DNA from: an uncultured Roseibium sp.
GTDB taxonomy: Bacteria; Pseudomonadota; Alphaproteobacteria; Rhizobiales; Stappiaceae
NCBI RefSeq assembly: GCF_963669205.1
Contig: NZ_OY769915.1
Span: 5,244,001 to 5,308,000 of the forward strand
Reading direction: 5' to 3'
DNA length: 64,000 bases
Below the pieces are notes generated by a model, which searched no databases, was not told where the DNA came from, and saw only the letters and a program-made list of their open reading frames with translations. Both the position numbers and the translations under genes were made by a program. Shown piece by piece: positions 37,735 to 45,383 of this stretch; the stretch's first letter is position 1, and every line of letters begins with the position of its first letter.

Positions 37735-38841
37735 TCATTCTCCCTTACTGCCGGAAAGTGGCTGTTCGTTCAGCCGGTCACGGAGCACGCCTGCCAGCGC
37801 CTCCGACGTCATGGTCGGCGCGCCGTCCGAGGCACGCCGGATGAGTTTTGCCCTGGCGAGCGCCTGCAATTCGTGCGGCGGCTTGCCGTCGAGAACATCG
37901 ATGAGCATACGGGCAACGCGCCCGCCTGCTTCCTGTGCGCTCTGCGTGAAAGTCGTCAGCGGCGGGTCGACATATTCACCCGCCGGCAGGCCGTCATATC
38001 CGATCACCGTGACATCGGCGCCCGGCTTCAGCCCGAGGGTTCTGCAGTACTGAATGGCACCGATCGCCAGCGCATCCGTTGCACACAGGATGGCGGTCGG
38101 CGGTGCTTTTGCCGAAAGGAGCGCCCTGGCGCCCTGAATGCCGCCCTTTTCACCAATCGGCTGCAGGGTTTCCAGTTCGCTGTCATGGGCAACGCCGAGC
38201 GCTTCGAGTCCCTGCCGGTATCCTTCCAGCCGCTGCCGCGCGAAATTCAGTTCCAGCGGTCCGCCGATGAAACCGATCCGCTCGTGGCCGAGGCTATAGA
38301 GGTGCCGTGCGCCCGTTGCAAAGGTCTCTTCGTTGTCGATGTCGAACCAGGCATAGCTGGACGGATCGCGCGTGCGCCCATGCGCCACGAAGGGAAAATT
38401 CTGCTCCTGAAGATAGGCGATGCGCGGATCCTCGACTTCAGTCCGTGTAACGATGAAGCCGTCGACCTTGCGCCGCGCGATCAGCCGCTTGAGCGTTGCA
38501 ATGACGTGGTCGCGCGAATGCGCGGTGGTCACCAGGAGATCGAGCCCCAGTTCGTCGAGCGCACGCGCGATGCCGTCGATGAATTCCGCAAGGAACGGGT
38601 CCGCACCGTTGCCGTGACCGACCGGAATGATGATCCCGAGCGTGTCCTGCCGCCCGCGCTTCAGGTTCCGCGCCGTCGCCGAGGGCTGATAGCCGAGATC
38701 CTGAACCGCCTTCAGGATGCGTTTGCGGGTCTCTTCGGAAATGTCGGTGTAGTTGTTGAGGACGCGCGAGACGGTTCCCTTGGCAACGCCGACATGGCGG
38801 GCCACGTCGTCAATGGTCACGGAACCACGAAGTCGCGACAT
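37735..38841 (-). CDS. LacI family transcriptional regulator
   Basis: 368 residues from the ATG at 38841 (MSRLRGSVTIDDVARHVGVA), with GGGAGGA upstream; an adjacent ATG at 38844 is also possible, and a start at 38982 would cover the operators. The N-terminal HTH (DDVARHVGVAKGTVSRVLNN) and hinge helix are followed by a periplasmic-binding-protein-like effector domain (LGIIIPVGHG to the C-terminus). It is the first gene of the ABC/GH operon on the same strand and is preceded by three operator-like palindromes, so it should regulate itself and the operon in response to the imported sugar. Confidence 0.92.
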   Translation of the reverse strand: MSRLRGSVTIDDVARHVGVAKGTVSRVLNNYTDISEETRKRILKAVQDLGYQPSATARNLKRGRQDTLGIIIPVGHGNGADPFLAEFIDGIARALDELGLDLLVTTAHSRDHVIATLKRLIARRKVDGFIVTRTEVEDPRIAYLQEQNFPFVAHGRTRDPSSYAWFDIDNEETFATGARHLYSLGHERIGFIGGPLELNFARQRLEGYRQGLEALGVAHDSELETLQPIGEKGGIQGARALLSAKAPPTAILCATDALAIGAIQYCRTLGLKPGADVTVIGYDGLPAGEYVDPPLTTFTQSAQEAGGRVARMLIDVLDGKPPHELQALARAKLIRRASDGAPTMTSEALAGVLRDRLNEQPLSGSKGE

Positions 38842-38918
38842 CATTCCTCCCACGGGGCACCCGGCCCCAGACTTATTCGCCGCCAATTGCAAATGGCGCG
38901 ATTTATTGACGGAAAGTG

Positions 38919-38938
38919 TTCCAAAACCGGTTTCGGAA
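38919..38938. promoter_or_regulatory. LacI-type operator 1
   Basis: TTCCAAAACCGGTTTCGGAA is a 20-bp palindrome with a CpG-centred core and one mismatched pair, typical for LacI/GalR proteins. It lies 78 bp upstream of the regulator's ATG. Confidence 0.72.
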
Positions 38939-38940
38939 GT

Positions 38941-38960
38941 CAACAAAATCGGTTTCGGAA
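38941..38960. promoter_or_regulatory. LacI-type operator 2
   Basis: CAACAAAATCGGTTTCGGAA shares the right half of operator 1 exactly and much of the left half. Its centre is 22 bp (about two helical turns) from operator 1. Confidence 0.65.
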
Positions 38961-39014
38961 ACAAAAAAGAATTTTTTCGCAATGCGGGAACACGTTGGTG
39001 TTAAAGCAAAACAC

Positions 39015-39034
39015 CGCGCAAAATGGTTTCGGAA
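39015..39034. promoter_or_regulatory. LacI-type operator 3 (weaker)
   Basis: CGCGCAAAATGGTTTCGGAA-like half site; its centre is 74 bp (about seven turns) from operator 2, which would suit DNA looping. Confidence 0.5.
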
Positions 39035-39199
39035 AAACCAAATGGAACCATCATCAATTTGGGTCTCCGTCGCGATTTGGTGCGACGAAAGACTATTCAA
39101 TGTAAATTGTGAATTTGGACGAAGAGCTACTAGTGGCAAGACATATCGAATCCCTGCTTCACTAGGTTGCAGGCGACTAAACTCTCGGGTGAAGGATTA

Positions 39200-39415
39200 A
39201 TGCAAAATAATAGACCCGCCTCTTTCTTCCTGATTATGGGATCTATTACCGCATTGGGCTGGATTGTTTATTTTTTTGTGGCAAGAGACGGTGGCCCGTA
39301 CAAAAGCAAGCTCTTATTCGGATGCATTTTAATTAGTGCATATGTGACTTATTCTTTCCTGAAGAAGGCTTACTACCGTTTGGGCAGAAAAAACGACGGA
39401 AGACGCAATATGTGA
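39200..39415 (+). CDS. Small hypothetical membrane protein
   Basis: 71 residues from the ATG at 39200, which has GAAGGA five bases upstream; an in-frame start 33 bp earlier has no such site. Two hydrophobic segments (FFLIMGSITALGWIVYFFVA and LLFGCILISAYVTYSFL) are separated by a short polar loop, and the C-terminus is basic. Base composition is lower in GC than the neighbours. I recognise no family. It sits between an operator region and a repeat cluster, so recent acquisition is possible. Confidence 0.5.
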   Translation: MQNNRPASFFLIMGSITALGWIVYFFVARDGGPYKSKLLFGCILISAYVTYSFLKKAYYRLGRKNDGRRNM

Positions 39416-39481
39416 AGAAGAGGCATGCATTCAAACCTTGCCCACGATCCTTCGAGACAGGCCTGCAGGTTTTTTCCCGGA

Positions 39482-39745
39482 CTTGTCATCCCTGCTGAAG
39501 CGCAGCGGAAGGCAGGGAACCAGTCACCTCTTGGTCGCTCCGCCTTCTTCCAACTTCAGCCACACGGCGTACTGGCTCCCGGTCTTGCCGCTTGCGTGGC
39601 AAACCGGGACGACAAGTCCGCGATCCAATCCACCGTGCTGCAAGATCGACCAACACCTGCTTGGTGTGGGACGCTGCCGCGAGCAAATCCGAACAAACTT
39701 ATGGAAACGAGTGGATACCGGATCTCCGCTCCGCTGCGGCATGGA
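39482..39745. repeat. Composite dispersed repeat, unit 1
   Basis: The first 135 bp (39482-39616) run from CTTGTCATCCCTGCTGAAGC to GGGACGACAAG and are the reverse-complement form of the 132-bp repeat at 30531/30825. A second part ends with TGGAAACGAGTGGATACCGG and CTCCGCTCCGCTGCG. Confidence 0.85.
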
Positions 39746-39806
39746 TGCCATGGCATAACCAGTTTAGCGCGAAATGTGTCTCATACGGCGAGGCCGCAAA
39801 TAAAGA

Positions 39807-40077
39807 TTTGTCATCCCTGCTGAAGCGCAGCGGAAGGCAGGGAACCAGTAACCTCTTGGTCGCTCCGCCTTCTTCCAACTTCAGCCACACGGCGTACTGG
39901 CTCCCGGTCTTGCCGCTTGCGCGGCAAACCGGGACGACAAGTCCGGGATCCAAACCACGGTGCCGAAAGATGGACCGGCAAAAGCTCGGTTTGGGCAACA
40001 CCCGAGAGCATATGCAAAGAAGCCTCTGGAAACGAGTGGATCCCGGACCTCCGCTCCGCTGCGTCCGGAATGACGGC
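39807..40077. repeat. Composite dispersed repeat, unit 2
   Basis: Same plan as unit 1, starting 325 bp later. The first 135 bp (39807-39941) are nearly identical, the middle is diverged, and the end has TGGAAACGAGTGGATCCCGG then CTCCGCTCCGCTGCG and a GGAATGACGG tail. Confidence 0.85.
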
Positions 40078-40272
40078 GGGGGAATGCATCTTTACCCTCC
40101 GCCGCCACCCTGTGCGAACACCGTCAGGTCCTGGGCAGAACGGCAATGGATCACTTCTGACAACGACGGCCCATTTGAACTCATTCCGACGACGAGCCCA
40201 ATCGTGTCCAAATGAATTGTCGACACTCAAAGAAGACGACAGAGAAAGATCAGGAAAGCGGCAGCGTTTCGC

Positions 40273-40815
40273 TCACTTTGAGTAGACATACACAATGCGG
40301 GACTGGGCCGGGATCAGAATAACCATGCTCCCGCGTCCATACGTGTAATAGGCACCTGACGAGAAAACAGCTTGATCGACCATATCAACGACTTCGCGAT
40401 CCACATGAATTGGAAAATAGAAGTAATGCGTAATACTGGGGCACCTGTAGTGATACCCCATAGTTTCAGGGTCATTGCGACAGCGTTCAGGAACAGTCCA
40501 TCTTTCTGTGGTGGGTATGGGAGTCGCGCGCCAATCTTGAAACTTATACCTCCGGCCACGAAACTTGTTTGGTGGCAGACTTTCCAGCCAATCCAAACCC
40601 TCACGGATCAATCGAAGTTTGGCTTTGTCAGGCATGTCATAGACAATGATCCCGCTGTGTTTTCCACCGATCCCGAAGCTTTCCTCCGAGACATAGAGCA
40701 CCCACCACCCAACCAATGCTCTCGGTACGAAGTTCAATCGCTCTTCGTATTGCGCCAGTTTCCATACGGTCCATGCAAACAAAAACACAGCAGCTATGGA
40801 AAGGAAGGTTTTCAT
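40273..40815 (-). CDS. Hypothetical membrane-anchored protein
   Basis: 180 residues from the ATG at 40815 (MKTFLSIAAVFLFAWTVWKL); a start at 40827 is also possible. One N-terminal hydrophobic segment, either an uncleaved anchor or a signal, is followed by a polar domain rich in aromatic residues (ALVGWWVLYVSEESFGIGG, YHYRCPSITHYFYFPIHVD). I recognise no domain. The composition is less GC-rich than neighbouring genes, and it lies next to the repeat cluster with no operon partner. Confidence 0.55.
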   Translation of the reverse strand: MKTFLSIAAVFLFAWTVWKLAQYEERLNFVPRALVGWWVLYVSEESFGIGGKHSGIIVYDMPDKAKLRLIREGLDWLESLPPNKFRGRRYKFQDWRATPIPTTERWTVPERCRNDPETMGYHYRCPSITHYFYFPIHVDREVVDMVDQAVFSSGAYYTYGRGSMVILIPAQSRIVYVYSK

Positions 40816-40903
40816 GTCAGAGCACAAGCGGGTCTTTTGTTCAGGTCATCTGCGACAATACGATAGTTGCCGGGTGTGCAGAATTTCCTGAGGTGATCCT
40901 GAC

Positions 40904-41275
40904 TTACTCCTCAGGCAGCTCACCTTCCGGCGGTTGCCAGAGTTCGACCGCATTGCCTTCAGGGTCGAGAAAACGGAAGAAGCGGCCGTATTCCTCGTCG
41001 TCGTAGCCGAGTTCGGTGACACCGTCCGCACGCAGGCTCGTCATCAGGGCGTCGATGTCATTGACCCGCAGATTGATCATGAAACGGTTTTCCGCAGGCC
41101 CGAAATAGGAGGTGTCTTCCTTGAACGCGGCAACGACGGACGGGCCGGCGTTCTGGTGCAGCCAGGTGCCCATGTTGATGTCGAAATGTTTCTTGTAGAA
41201 CGCGGCCTGCCGGTCCGGGTCGGCGCTCTTGAAGAAGACGCCTCCGATGCCGTCGACTTTCGCTGAATGAACCAT
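40904..41275 (-). CDS. VOC family (glyoxalase/bleomycin-resistance-like) protein
   Basis: 123 residues from the ATG at 41275 (MVHSAKVDGIGGVFFKSADP), with GGAGGATCGGAG upstream. The single vicinal-oxygen-chelate module shows SADPDRQAAFYKKHFDINMG and FRFLDPEGNAVELWQPPEG, the C-terminal Glu of the latter being a typical metal ligand. It follows the CofD-like gene by 20 nt and may be co-transcribed. The function is not predictable. Confidence 0.85.
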   Translation of the reverse strand: MVHSAKVDGIGGVFFKSADPDRQAAFYKKHFDINMGTWLHQNAGPSVVAAFKEDTSYFGPAENRFMINLRVNDIDALMTSLRADGVTELGYDDEEYGRFFRFLDPEGNAVELWQPPEGELPEE

Positions 41276-41295
41276 CTCCGATCCTCCTTCTGCCC

Positions 41296-42477
41296 TCACG
41301 CCAGGGAGACCAGGGCCTCACAAAGCGGCGCCGGGTCGTAAAAGGGTGCCGATGTCTTGCTCACAAGGTCAAGCCTGAGAACCGAAATGCCCCTGGCCCT
41401 GACCTCCGCCGTTTCGCTTTCAGGCACGCTGCTGTCGACGATCACGAAATTGAGCAGCTTGTGCGCAGGACAGTCCGCACCGGCATCCCGGTGAAGATAG
41501 CTAAGAAGCGTGTGCACCTTGTCGGCGAGGGTCAGGTCGGCCGTTTCCGGGTCTCTGCCAAGGCTTGGCACATAGACTTTCGGAACCGTGCGTGACGCCA
41601 CCGCCCTGCCGACACCCTTGGGGAGGAGATTGGCTACAAGGCTGGTGTAAAAGCTGCCGGGCGCAAAGCAGATCAGATCTGCGGACTGCACCAGCGTGTG
41701 GTTGCGATCCGGAAAACGGCTTTCTGCCGGCGCCCTTTCCGCAAGACCGTGGTTCAGGAACAGGTCCCGGATCGGAGACGTCAGTTCCGCGTGTTCCTTG
41801 CCCGTCATCAGGTGCTGCCCGATGACGGTGTTACCATCGGCGAGGTCAGCGCCCAGATGCAGATTGTCGTCGGTTACCGCGCGCACCGTCCCCTGCACGC
41901 CCACAAGCTTGGACACGAGGAAAATGATCGGCTCCAGATGCTGGTTCTGGTTGAGATAACCGCCCGCCAGAATGAGATTGCCGATGCTCGCCCCGCGCAG
42001 GTCGAACGTCTTGGGGCAGGCGGCGCGGAACATGCCCAGCTGGTTCTGGATGAGTGTGCGCATCGGTTGTTCGATGGCCTCGACCAGTGTATGCGTTCCG
42101 GCGATCATGCTGTCCAGTTCACCTTGCAGGTCTTCGTCCTTCGCGGACTTTGCGAACCGGTGCGTGAACAGGCGGAAGACGTCCGGATGACCGAGCACGG
42201 TCTCGTCTGCCAGCGCCATCAGCCGGCTTCTGAGGTCGCCGATGGCCGGCATGTCGAAGGCAACGCGGAGACCCTGCGAACTGCCGCCGGAGTCGAACGG
42301 TGTCACAAGGTGTATGGAATTGTGCGTGTAGCGCTTCAGACACTGCGAAACGCCGTTCAGCGCGGAACCGCCGCTGAAAAACAGAAGACGCGGTCCGAGT
42401 TTCGGGTTGGACAGAAACCGTTCGATGCGAAACGGGTCCGGCATGCGCACGGCGCGCGTGATGGTCACTTCGGACAT
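41296..42477 (-). CDS. GAK system CofD-like protein
   Basis: 393 residues. CofD/YvcK-type fold: LLFFSGGSALNGVSQCL is the N-terminal glycine-rich loop and VTPFDSGGSSQGLR the second site that binds the phosphate/nucleotide in this superfamily; DLRGASIGNLILAGGYLNQN is also characteristic. CofD transfers a phospholactyl-type group from a nucleotide-activated precursor; YvcK is a regulatory relative. The variant here matches what I recall as the CofD-related member of the GAK system, whose other genes lie 27 kb away at 10108-14427. It is 30 nt downstream of a glycerate 2-kinase. Confidence 0.84.
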   Translation of the reverse strand: MSEVTITRAVRMPDPFRIERFLSNPKLGPRLLFFSGGSALNGVSQCLKRYTHNSIHLVTPFDSGGSSQGLRVAFDMPAIGDLRSRLMALADETVLGHPDVFRLFTHRFAKSAKDEDLQGELDSMIAGTHTLVEAIEQPMRTLIQNQLGMFRAACPKTFDLRGASIGNLILAGGYLNQNQHLEPIIFLVSKLVGVQGTVRAVTDDNLHLGADLADGNTVIGQHLMTGKEHAELTSPIRDLFLNHGLAERAPAESRFPDRNHTLVQSADLICFAPGSFYTSLVANLLPKGVGRAVASRTVPKVYVPSLGRDPETADLTLADKVHTLLSYLHRDAGADCPAHKLLNFVIVDSSVPESETAEVRARGISVLRLDLVSKTSAPFYDPAPLCEALVSLA

Positions 42478-42507
42478 TTCAGGGTCAGGCCTCAGCGTCG
42501 GATCATG

Positions 42508-43767
42508 TCACACTCCGATCCATATCGCACGGAAATCGTTCACATTTGTCAATGTCGGCCCGGTCACGACCTGGTCGCCGATTTTTTCAAAGAAAGTGTG
42601 GGCATCATTATCGGCAAGAGCGTCCGAGGCTGATGCGCCGATCGCGGCGGCTTTTGCCAGCGTTTCCGGTCCGGTCACGGCACCGGCAACCTCCGCGGCC
42701 CCGTCAACACCATCCGTGTCGCAGGCGATGGCGTGAATGCCCGAAGCCCCCTGAAGCGCGAGCGCAAGGGCAAGCGCATATTCCGCATTCGGCCCGCCGA
42801 CACCGTTGCCGTTGCGCGTCACGGTCAGCTCGCCGCCCGACAGAAGCAGCAAGGGCCGGCTGGTGCCCCTGCGCTGCCGTTGCCTCTCGAGCGCCAGTTC
42901 GGCCTGGGCACGGGCAACCTCCCTGGCCTCCCCTTCCAGCGCGTCCCCAAGGATTTCCACGTCACATCCGAGCCCTTCTGCAAGGTCCTTTGCGGCCTCA
43001 AGGGACTGGGACGGCGCGGCAAAGATCGTGTTGGTCACAAGAGACAGTCTGTAATGGCCCGGAGGCAAGACTCCGGAGGTCTCGGCAAGAACGGTCTTGA
43101 CGGAGGAAGGCACATCGATCTGCCAGCGCTCAAGGATAGAAGCTGCGTCTTCAGAAGAACTGTCGTCGCCGACCGTCGGCCCGGAGCCGATTTCGGCTGG
43201 GTCGTCGCCGGGCACGTCCGACAGCAGCAGCGCCAGCATTTTCGCCGGATGAGCCGCGGCCGCCAGCTGGCCGCCCTTGACCACGCTCAGGTGCTTGCGC
43301 ACATTGTTCATCTGGCCGATCGGCGCGCCGGAACTCAACAGCGCCTGGTTGACCTGCCGCTTTTCTGAAAGAGTGATATCGCCTGCCGGCGCGGTCAGCA
43401 GGGCGGAGGCACCGCCCGATATCAGCGCCAGCACGAAGTCGTCTTCGCCCAGGCCTTCTACAAGATCGAGCATCTGGCGTGTCGCGGCAAGACCGGCTTC
43501 GTCCGGCACCGGGTGGGCCGCCTCAACGATCTCGATCCCCTGGCACGGACGCCCATAACCGTACCGGGTAATCACAAGACCGCTGCACGGCCCCCATTCT
43601 GCCTCGACTGCCTCGGCCATCCGCGCCGATGCCTTGCCGGCACCGATCACGGTGACCCGTCCATCCGGCTTTTCGGGCAGGAAGGCCGCAAGGCTTTTCA
43701 TCGGATCAGCGACCTCGACAGCCCGCTGGAACAGATTGCGCAGGATATCTTCCGGCTGCTCACTCAT
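42508..43767 (-). CDS. Glycerate 2-kinase (MOFRL/GckA family)
   Basis: 419 residues from the ATG at 43767 (MSEQPEDILRNLFQRAVEVA), with AGAGGTG upstream; a start at 43794 is less likely. The type-II glycerate kinase phosphorylates D-glycerate to 2-phosphoglycerate with ATP. Diagnostic segments are VIGAGKASARMAEAVE, ALISGGASALLTAPAG, LLLSDVPGDDPAEIGSGPT and the MOFRL C-terminus with LSGGELTVTRNGNGVGGPN and IACDTDGVDG. It is the first gene of a run with the CofD-like and VOC genes. Possible roles are serine-cycle or glycosylglycerate catabolism, or supply of a phosphoglycerate to the CofD-like enzyme. Confidence 0.92.
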   Translation of the reverse strand: MSEQPEDILRNLFQRAVEVADPMKSLAAFLPEKPDGRVTVIGAGKASARMAEAVEAEWGPCSGLVITRYGYGRPCQGIEIVEAAHPVPDEAGLAATRQMLDLVEGLGEDDFVLALISGGASALLTAPAGDITLSEKRQVNQALLSSGAPIGQMNNVRKHLSVVKGGQLAAAAHPAKMLALLLSDVPGDDPAEIGSGPTVGDDSSSEDAASILERWQIDVPSSVKTVLAETSGVLPPGHYRLSLVTNTIFAAPSQSLEAAKDLAEGLGCDVEILGDALEGEAREVARAQAELALERQRQRRGTSRPLLLLSGGELTVTRNGNGVGGPNAEYALALALALQGASGIHAIACDTDGVDGAAEVAGAVTGPETLAKAAAIGASASDALADNDAHTFFEKIGDQVVTGPTLTNVNDFRAIWIGV

Positions 43768-43961
43768 CAGGAATGCACCTCTCAGGTTTCGCAAGGTTAG
43801 AGCCCTCTTTTGACGAATTTTTCAAGGCTGATTTCGTCTGAAATTGTTCCGGCCGCCGGCAAAGACGGGATATTCGTGCATTTTCGCACCGGCCCGTTTC
43901 AGGAATCGGGATTGCGAAGCCGGGTGTCCGACCACACCTTTGACCGGAAAGGAGTGCCCCC

Positions 43962-44351
43962 ATGTCAGACACATCCATCGCGGCCCTCAGGGACGCAATC
44001 AGAAATCCGGACAATTCCGACCACATGATGGTCATCAAGACGGCCCCGCGGCGCATGCGCGTTTACGCCGGAGACACCCTGCTCGCTGACAGCTCCAGCG
44101 CACTCAGGGTGATGGAGCTGGGCAAGTCGGTCTATGACCCGGTGGTCTATTTCCCGGAAGAAGACGTCGTCGCAGCGCTCGACCCGCTCGAAAAATCCAC
44201 CCATTGCCCGATCAAGGGCGACGCCAGCTACGTCTCGCTCGCCGGTGAGGAAATCGGCTGGATCTACCAGGACCCGATCCCGGTGACCCGTCAGCTCAAG
44301 GGACATCATGCCTTCTGGCCATCGAAAACCCGGCTTGTCGAGGGAGAGTAG
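43962..44351 (+). CDS. DUF427 domain-containing protein
   Basis: 129 residues; AAAGGAG precedes the ATG. DUF427 features are MRVYAGDTLLADSSSALRVM, YFPEEDVVAALDPL and CPIKGDASYVSL with a conserved Cys-Pro, then a C-terminal FWPSKTRLVEG. It is a small beta-barrel family of unknown function, found widely in Actinobacteria and Alphaproteobacteria. It is a single gene divergent from the glycerate kinase operon, and a MITE-like element begins 9 bp after its stop. Confidence 0.9.
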   Translation: MSDTSIAALRDAIRNPDNSDHMMVIKTAPRRMRVYAGDTLLADSSSALRVMELGKSVYDPVVYFPEEDVVAALDPLEKSTHCPIKGDASYVSLAGEEIGWIYQDPIPVTRQLKGHHAFWPSKTRLVEGE

Positions 44352-44359
44352 GCTAGCCA

Positions 44360-44624
44360 AGGGTACAGGCCCATAAATGAAGTCAATTTGGTTTGGATCG
44401 TTTTGACCAGCTGCGAGAAGCGAAAGCGCAGGAAATGTGGTTCATTTTCAAGCCTTTCGCGACGTGGCGGATGGCCAAAACGACCAAATCCGGAGGACGG
44501 CAAAATGGCTTTACCTCGCAGCGTCACTGCGCTTGACCGGGCAAAGGCCCGCTCTGCACACACTTCCTCGCGAGATCTTGCCATTTCTGCCGCCAAATCG
44601 GCTTCATTTATGGGTCCGTACCCT
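44360..44624. mobile_element. MITE-like non-autonomous element with 32-bp terminal inverted repeats
   Basis: The left end AGGGTACAGGCCCATAAATG and the reverse complement of the right end AGGGTACGGACCCATAAATG continue to match for 28 of 32 positions. The total is 265 bp with no intact transposase. Sequence CTAG is found just outside on the left (44353-44356) and straddling the right end (44623-44626), but a target duplication is not certain. The right end supplies two bases of the stop codon of the adjacent MaoC-like gene. The family of the parent transposon is not recognised. Confidence 0.72.
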
Positions 44625-44991
44625 AGTCTTTTCCCACATCCTCGACATAGACCAGGGCGCGGCCCTGGCAGATCCGGGTTCCGTCCGGTGCGGTGCACAC
44701 GGTGTCGAGATCGACCAGGTGTTTTTCGGGGCGCAGCCGGGACACCGTGACCGAGGCCGTGAGCGCTTCACCGACCGGCGCGGGCGCAAGAAACTCAAGG
44801 CTCTGTTTCAGATAGTTGGTTCCCCGGCCCGGCAGCTCCACGCCAAGCAGGTAGGAAAACAGTCCGCCGATCAACGGCCCGGGAACCGATGTCGGCACGC
44901 TCGCCATCTCCCCTGCCAGCAGCGCGAAATCACGCATGTCTTCCTGGGTATAGGTGCGCGTGATCTCCTTTGTCGCTCCGATTTCCAGCAT
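44623..44991 (-). CDS. MaoC-like hot-dog protein lacking the hydratase motif
   Basis: 122 residues. A hot-dog domain (TQEDMRDFALLAGEMASVPT) in which the expected catalytic D-x4-N-P-x-H stretch of R-specific enoyl-CoA hydratases is absent (the helix reads PTSVPGPLIGGLFSYLLG). It is encoded next to a MaoC gene that does have the motif, so a heteromeric hydratase or a thioesterase-like partner is possible. Its TAG stop lies on the boundary of the MITE-like element, so its 3' end may have been changed by the insertion. Its start overlaps the neighbouring gene's stop by 1 nt. Confidence 0.8.
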   Translation of the reverse strand: MLEIGATKEITRTYTQEDMRDFALLAGEMASVPTSVPGPLIGGLFSYLLGVELPGRGTNYLKQSLEFLAPAPVGEALTASVTVSRLRPEKHLVDLDTVCTAPDGTRICQGRALVYVEDVGKD

Positions 44992-45380
44992 CAGGCCGGC
45001 TCCCCGATCTTGCAGGTTCCCGAAAGTGTCACGGCGCGGTCGGCGGTCCTGCTGATTTCGATCAGCACCAGACCCGGTTGATCGGGGTCTTCGGCAAAGG
45101 AAAGCGCCAGTTCCTCGCCGGCATAGGATGGATTTGGAAACATCAGGGTCTGCAATTCGTGTCGCCGGCCGGGGTAGAGTGCTTCCAGACAGGCGAAAAC
45201 GCGCGCATAGAGCAACATGCCATGAGACACCGTGCGGCCAAACCGCGTGCGTGCCGAGAACACAGGATCGACATGGATCGGATTGTCATCGCCGGACAGT
45301 CTGGCAAAGGCATCGAAATCACGCTGGGTCGGGGTCCATGTGAAGACGGTGGCAGATGGTTTTTCAACGGCAAGGGTCAT
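44991..45380 (-). CDS. MaoC family dehydratase
   Basis: 129 residues. The hydratase-2 motif is complete (DFDAFARLSGDDNPIHVDPV, followed by FGRTVSHGMLLYA), with the catalytic Asp and His of R-enoyl-CoA hydratases. It reversibly hydrates trans-2-enoyl-CoA. It lies 3 nt downstream of the acyl-CoA ligase gene. Probable role: a beta-oxidation-like step on the acyl-CoA made by the ligase. Confidence 0.87.
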   Translation of the reverse strand: MTLAVEKPSATVFTWTPTQRDFDAFARLSGDDNPIHVDPVFSARTRFGRTVSHGMLLYARVFACLEALYPGRRHELQTLMFPNPSYAGEELALSFAEDPDQPGLVLIEISRTADRAVTLSGTCKIGEPA

Positions 45381-45383
45381 TGC

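Larger units (their letters stand above)
38842..39199. promoter_or_regulatory. Operator-rich promoter region of the LacI/ABC operon
   Basis: 358 bp without a gene. It carries three copies of a GGTTTCGGAA-containing half-palindrome, listed separately, and an AT-rich stretch (38950-39130) unlike the flanking DNA. Only the first operator is a near-perfect palindrome. Confidence 0.6.
39416..40272. other. Repeat-dominated intergenic region
   Basis: 857 bp with no supported gene. It consists mainly of two diverged tandem units (39482-39745 and 39807-40077). The remainder (40078-40272) has nothing I recognise. Confidence 0.75.

Noticed and set aside
39482..40077. Possible CRISPR array
   Set aside because: Only two long diverged units at 325-bp spacing, with no short regular repeats or cas genes.
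39425..40230. Several overlapping ORFs of 66-207 codons in the 39.4-40.2 kb region
   Set aside because: They repeat the same peptides in different frames because they follow the tandem DNA repeats; none has a start-site context.
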